DNA from: Planctomycetota bacterium
Lineage (GTDB): Bacteria > Planctomycetota > PUPC01 > JABMSA01 > JAUWKK01
Length of the DNA: 6,329 bases
Reading direction: 5' to 3'
Assembly (NCBI GenBank): GCA_030614245.1
Contig: JAUWKK010000174.1
Location: 1-6,329 of the forward strand
In this document: positions 5,912 to 6,329 of the stretch, in pieces
Numbering within the stretch: the stretch's first letter is position 1
Layout: every line of letters begins with the position of its first letter
Made by a program: the position numbers and the translations under genes
Notes under the pieces: generated by a model
Database searches by the model: none
What the model saw: only the letters and a program-made list of their open reading frames with translations
What the model was told of the DNA's origin: nothing

Positions 5912-6329
5912 ATGGATGCCAAAGAGTTGAAGAACTTGCGGCGGCGTTTGGACAGGTTTGTCGGTGAGTTCAGCGATTGCATCAAGACGGCGCCCAGCCG
6001 CCGTCACCTGCGGACGTATGTGGGCGGACAGGTCGGCGACCTTGAACGCAAGAATGCCGAGGCCATCGCGCTGGCCGCAGGTGTGCCGCCCCGCTCGCTG
6101 CAGGAGTTCCACGCGCTCGTCGATACCGATCTGTATCTGCCGCACAGCTGACTCGATGACGCCGAACGCTGCCACATCGCGTTCAGCCGCTGGCACATCG
6201 AACGGCTCTTCCAGGACGCCAAAGGCCAACTGGGAATGGACCAGTTCGAAGTCCGCGGATACGTGGCGGTCATGCGTCATCTGATCCTGACGATGGCCAG
6301 CCTGCTGTTCCTCGTCGAGCAGACACAGC
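5912..6329 (+). pseudogene. IS701-family transposase remnant, internally deleted, runs off the window
   Basis: GGAGGA (5899-5904) lies 7 bases before the ATG at 5912. The first 79 codons match the usual N-terminus of IS701-type transposases, including RLDRFVGEF, YVGGQVGDLERKNAE and GVPPRSLQEF. The frame then passes directly to DTDLYLPHS, a TGA at 6149-6151, and LDDAERC, and on to HIAFSRWHIERLFQDAKGQL and MDQFEVRGY, which belong near the C-terminus. Full-length members have roughly 400-450 residues. Here the middle is missing, including the regions that carry the two catalytic Asp residues of the DDE site; only the Glu-bearing WHIERLF segment remains. The TGA stands where relatives usually have Trp (LPxSW). 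The frame is kept on both sides of the joins, so the gene decayed by in-frame deletion plus a nonsense change. It cannot make an active transposase. The right end lies outside the window. Confidence 0.85.

Noticed and set aside
6149..6151. The in-frame TGA in the transposase as recoded Trp or selenocysteine
   Set aside because: TGG is used normally for Trp in the giant gene. The transposase also lacks its catalytic core, so decay explains the TGA more simply.
1..6329. CRISPR arrays, tRNA or rRNA genes
   Set aside because: I saw no regularly spaced short direct repeats and no cloverleaf or rRNA-like sequence on either strand by reading. A tRNAscan or Rfam search was not possible.

Overview
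The window is a GC-rich bacterial segment dominated by one very long gene. That gene encodes an exported protein of 1451 residues with two concanavalin A-like (LamG-type) domains, a beta-propeller region of the kind seen in hydrazine synthase alpha-like proteins, and a C-terminal cytochrome c part with two CxxCH haem sites. This domain mix is typical of Planctomycetota and related PVC-group bacteria, often known only from metagenomes. I infer the lineage from gene content alone; there is no rRNA or tRNA in the window.

Layout. On the minus strand, from 743 down past base 1, are two closely spaced genes. The first encodes a 49-residue single-span membrane protein. The second encodes an exported coiled-coil protein that runs off the left edge after 190 codons. 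Because it has no stop inside the window and lies at the edge, a simple ORF listing would miss it. Between 744 and 1170 there is no convincing gene. It holds two strong inverted repeats, a 33-codon ORF with a good Shine-Dalgarno site, and scraps of coding-like sequence in three minus-strand frames. Two candidate promoters lie back to back at 1133-1161 (minus) and 1171-1200 (plus), so transcription probably diverges from this point. The giant gene fills 1245-5600. It is followed by about 310 bases of spacer with weak hairpins, then a decayed IS701-family transposase gene from 5912 to the right edge.

How the parts relate. The giant protein is probably secreted and folds in the periplasm, where c-type haems are attached. 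Its LamG pair would bind a glycan or surface ligand, and its C-terminal haems would carry or transfer electrons. The substrate cannot be read from the sequence. The two minus-strand genes are also envelope proteins and probably form one transcription unit. Nothing in the window ties them functionally to the giant protein beyond the shared intergenic region. The transposase remnant marks the right side as a site of past insertion.
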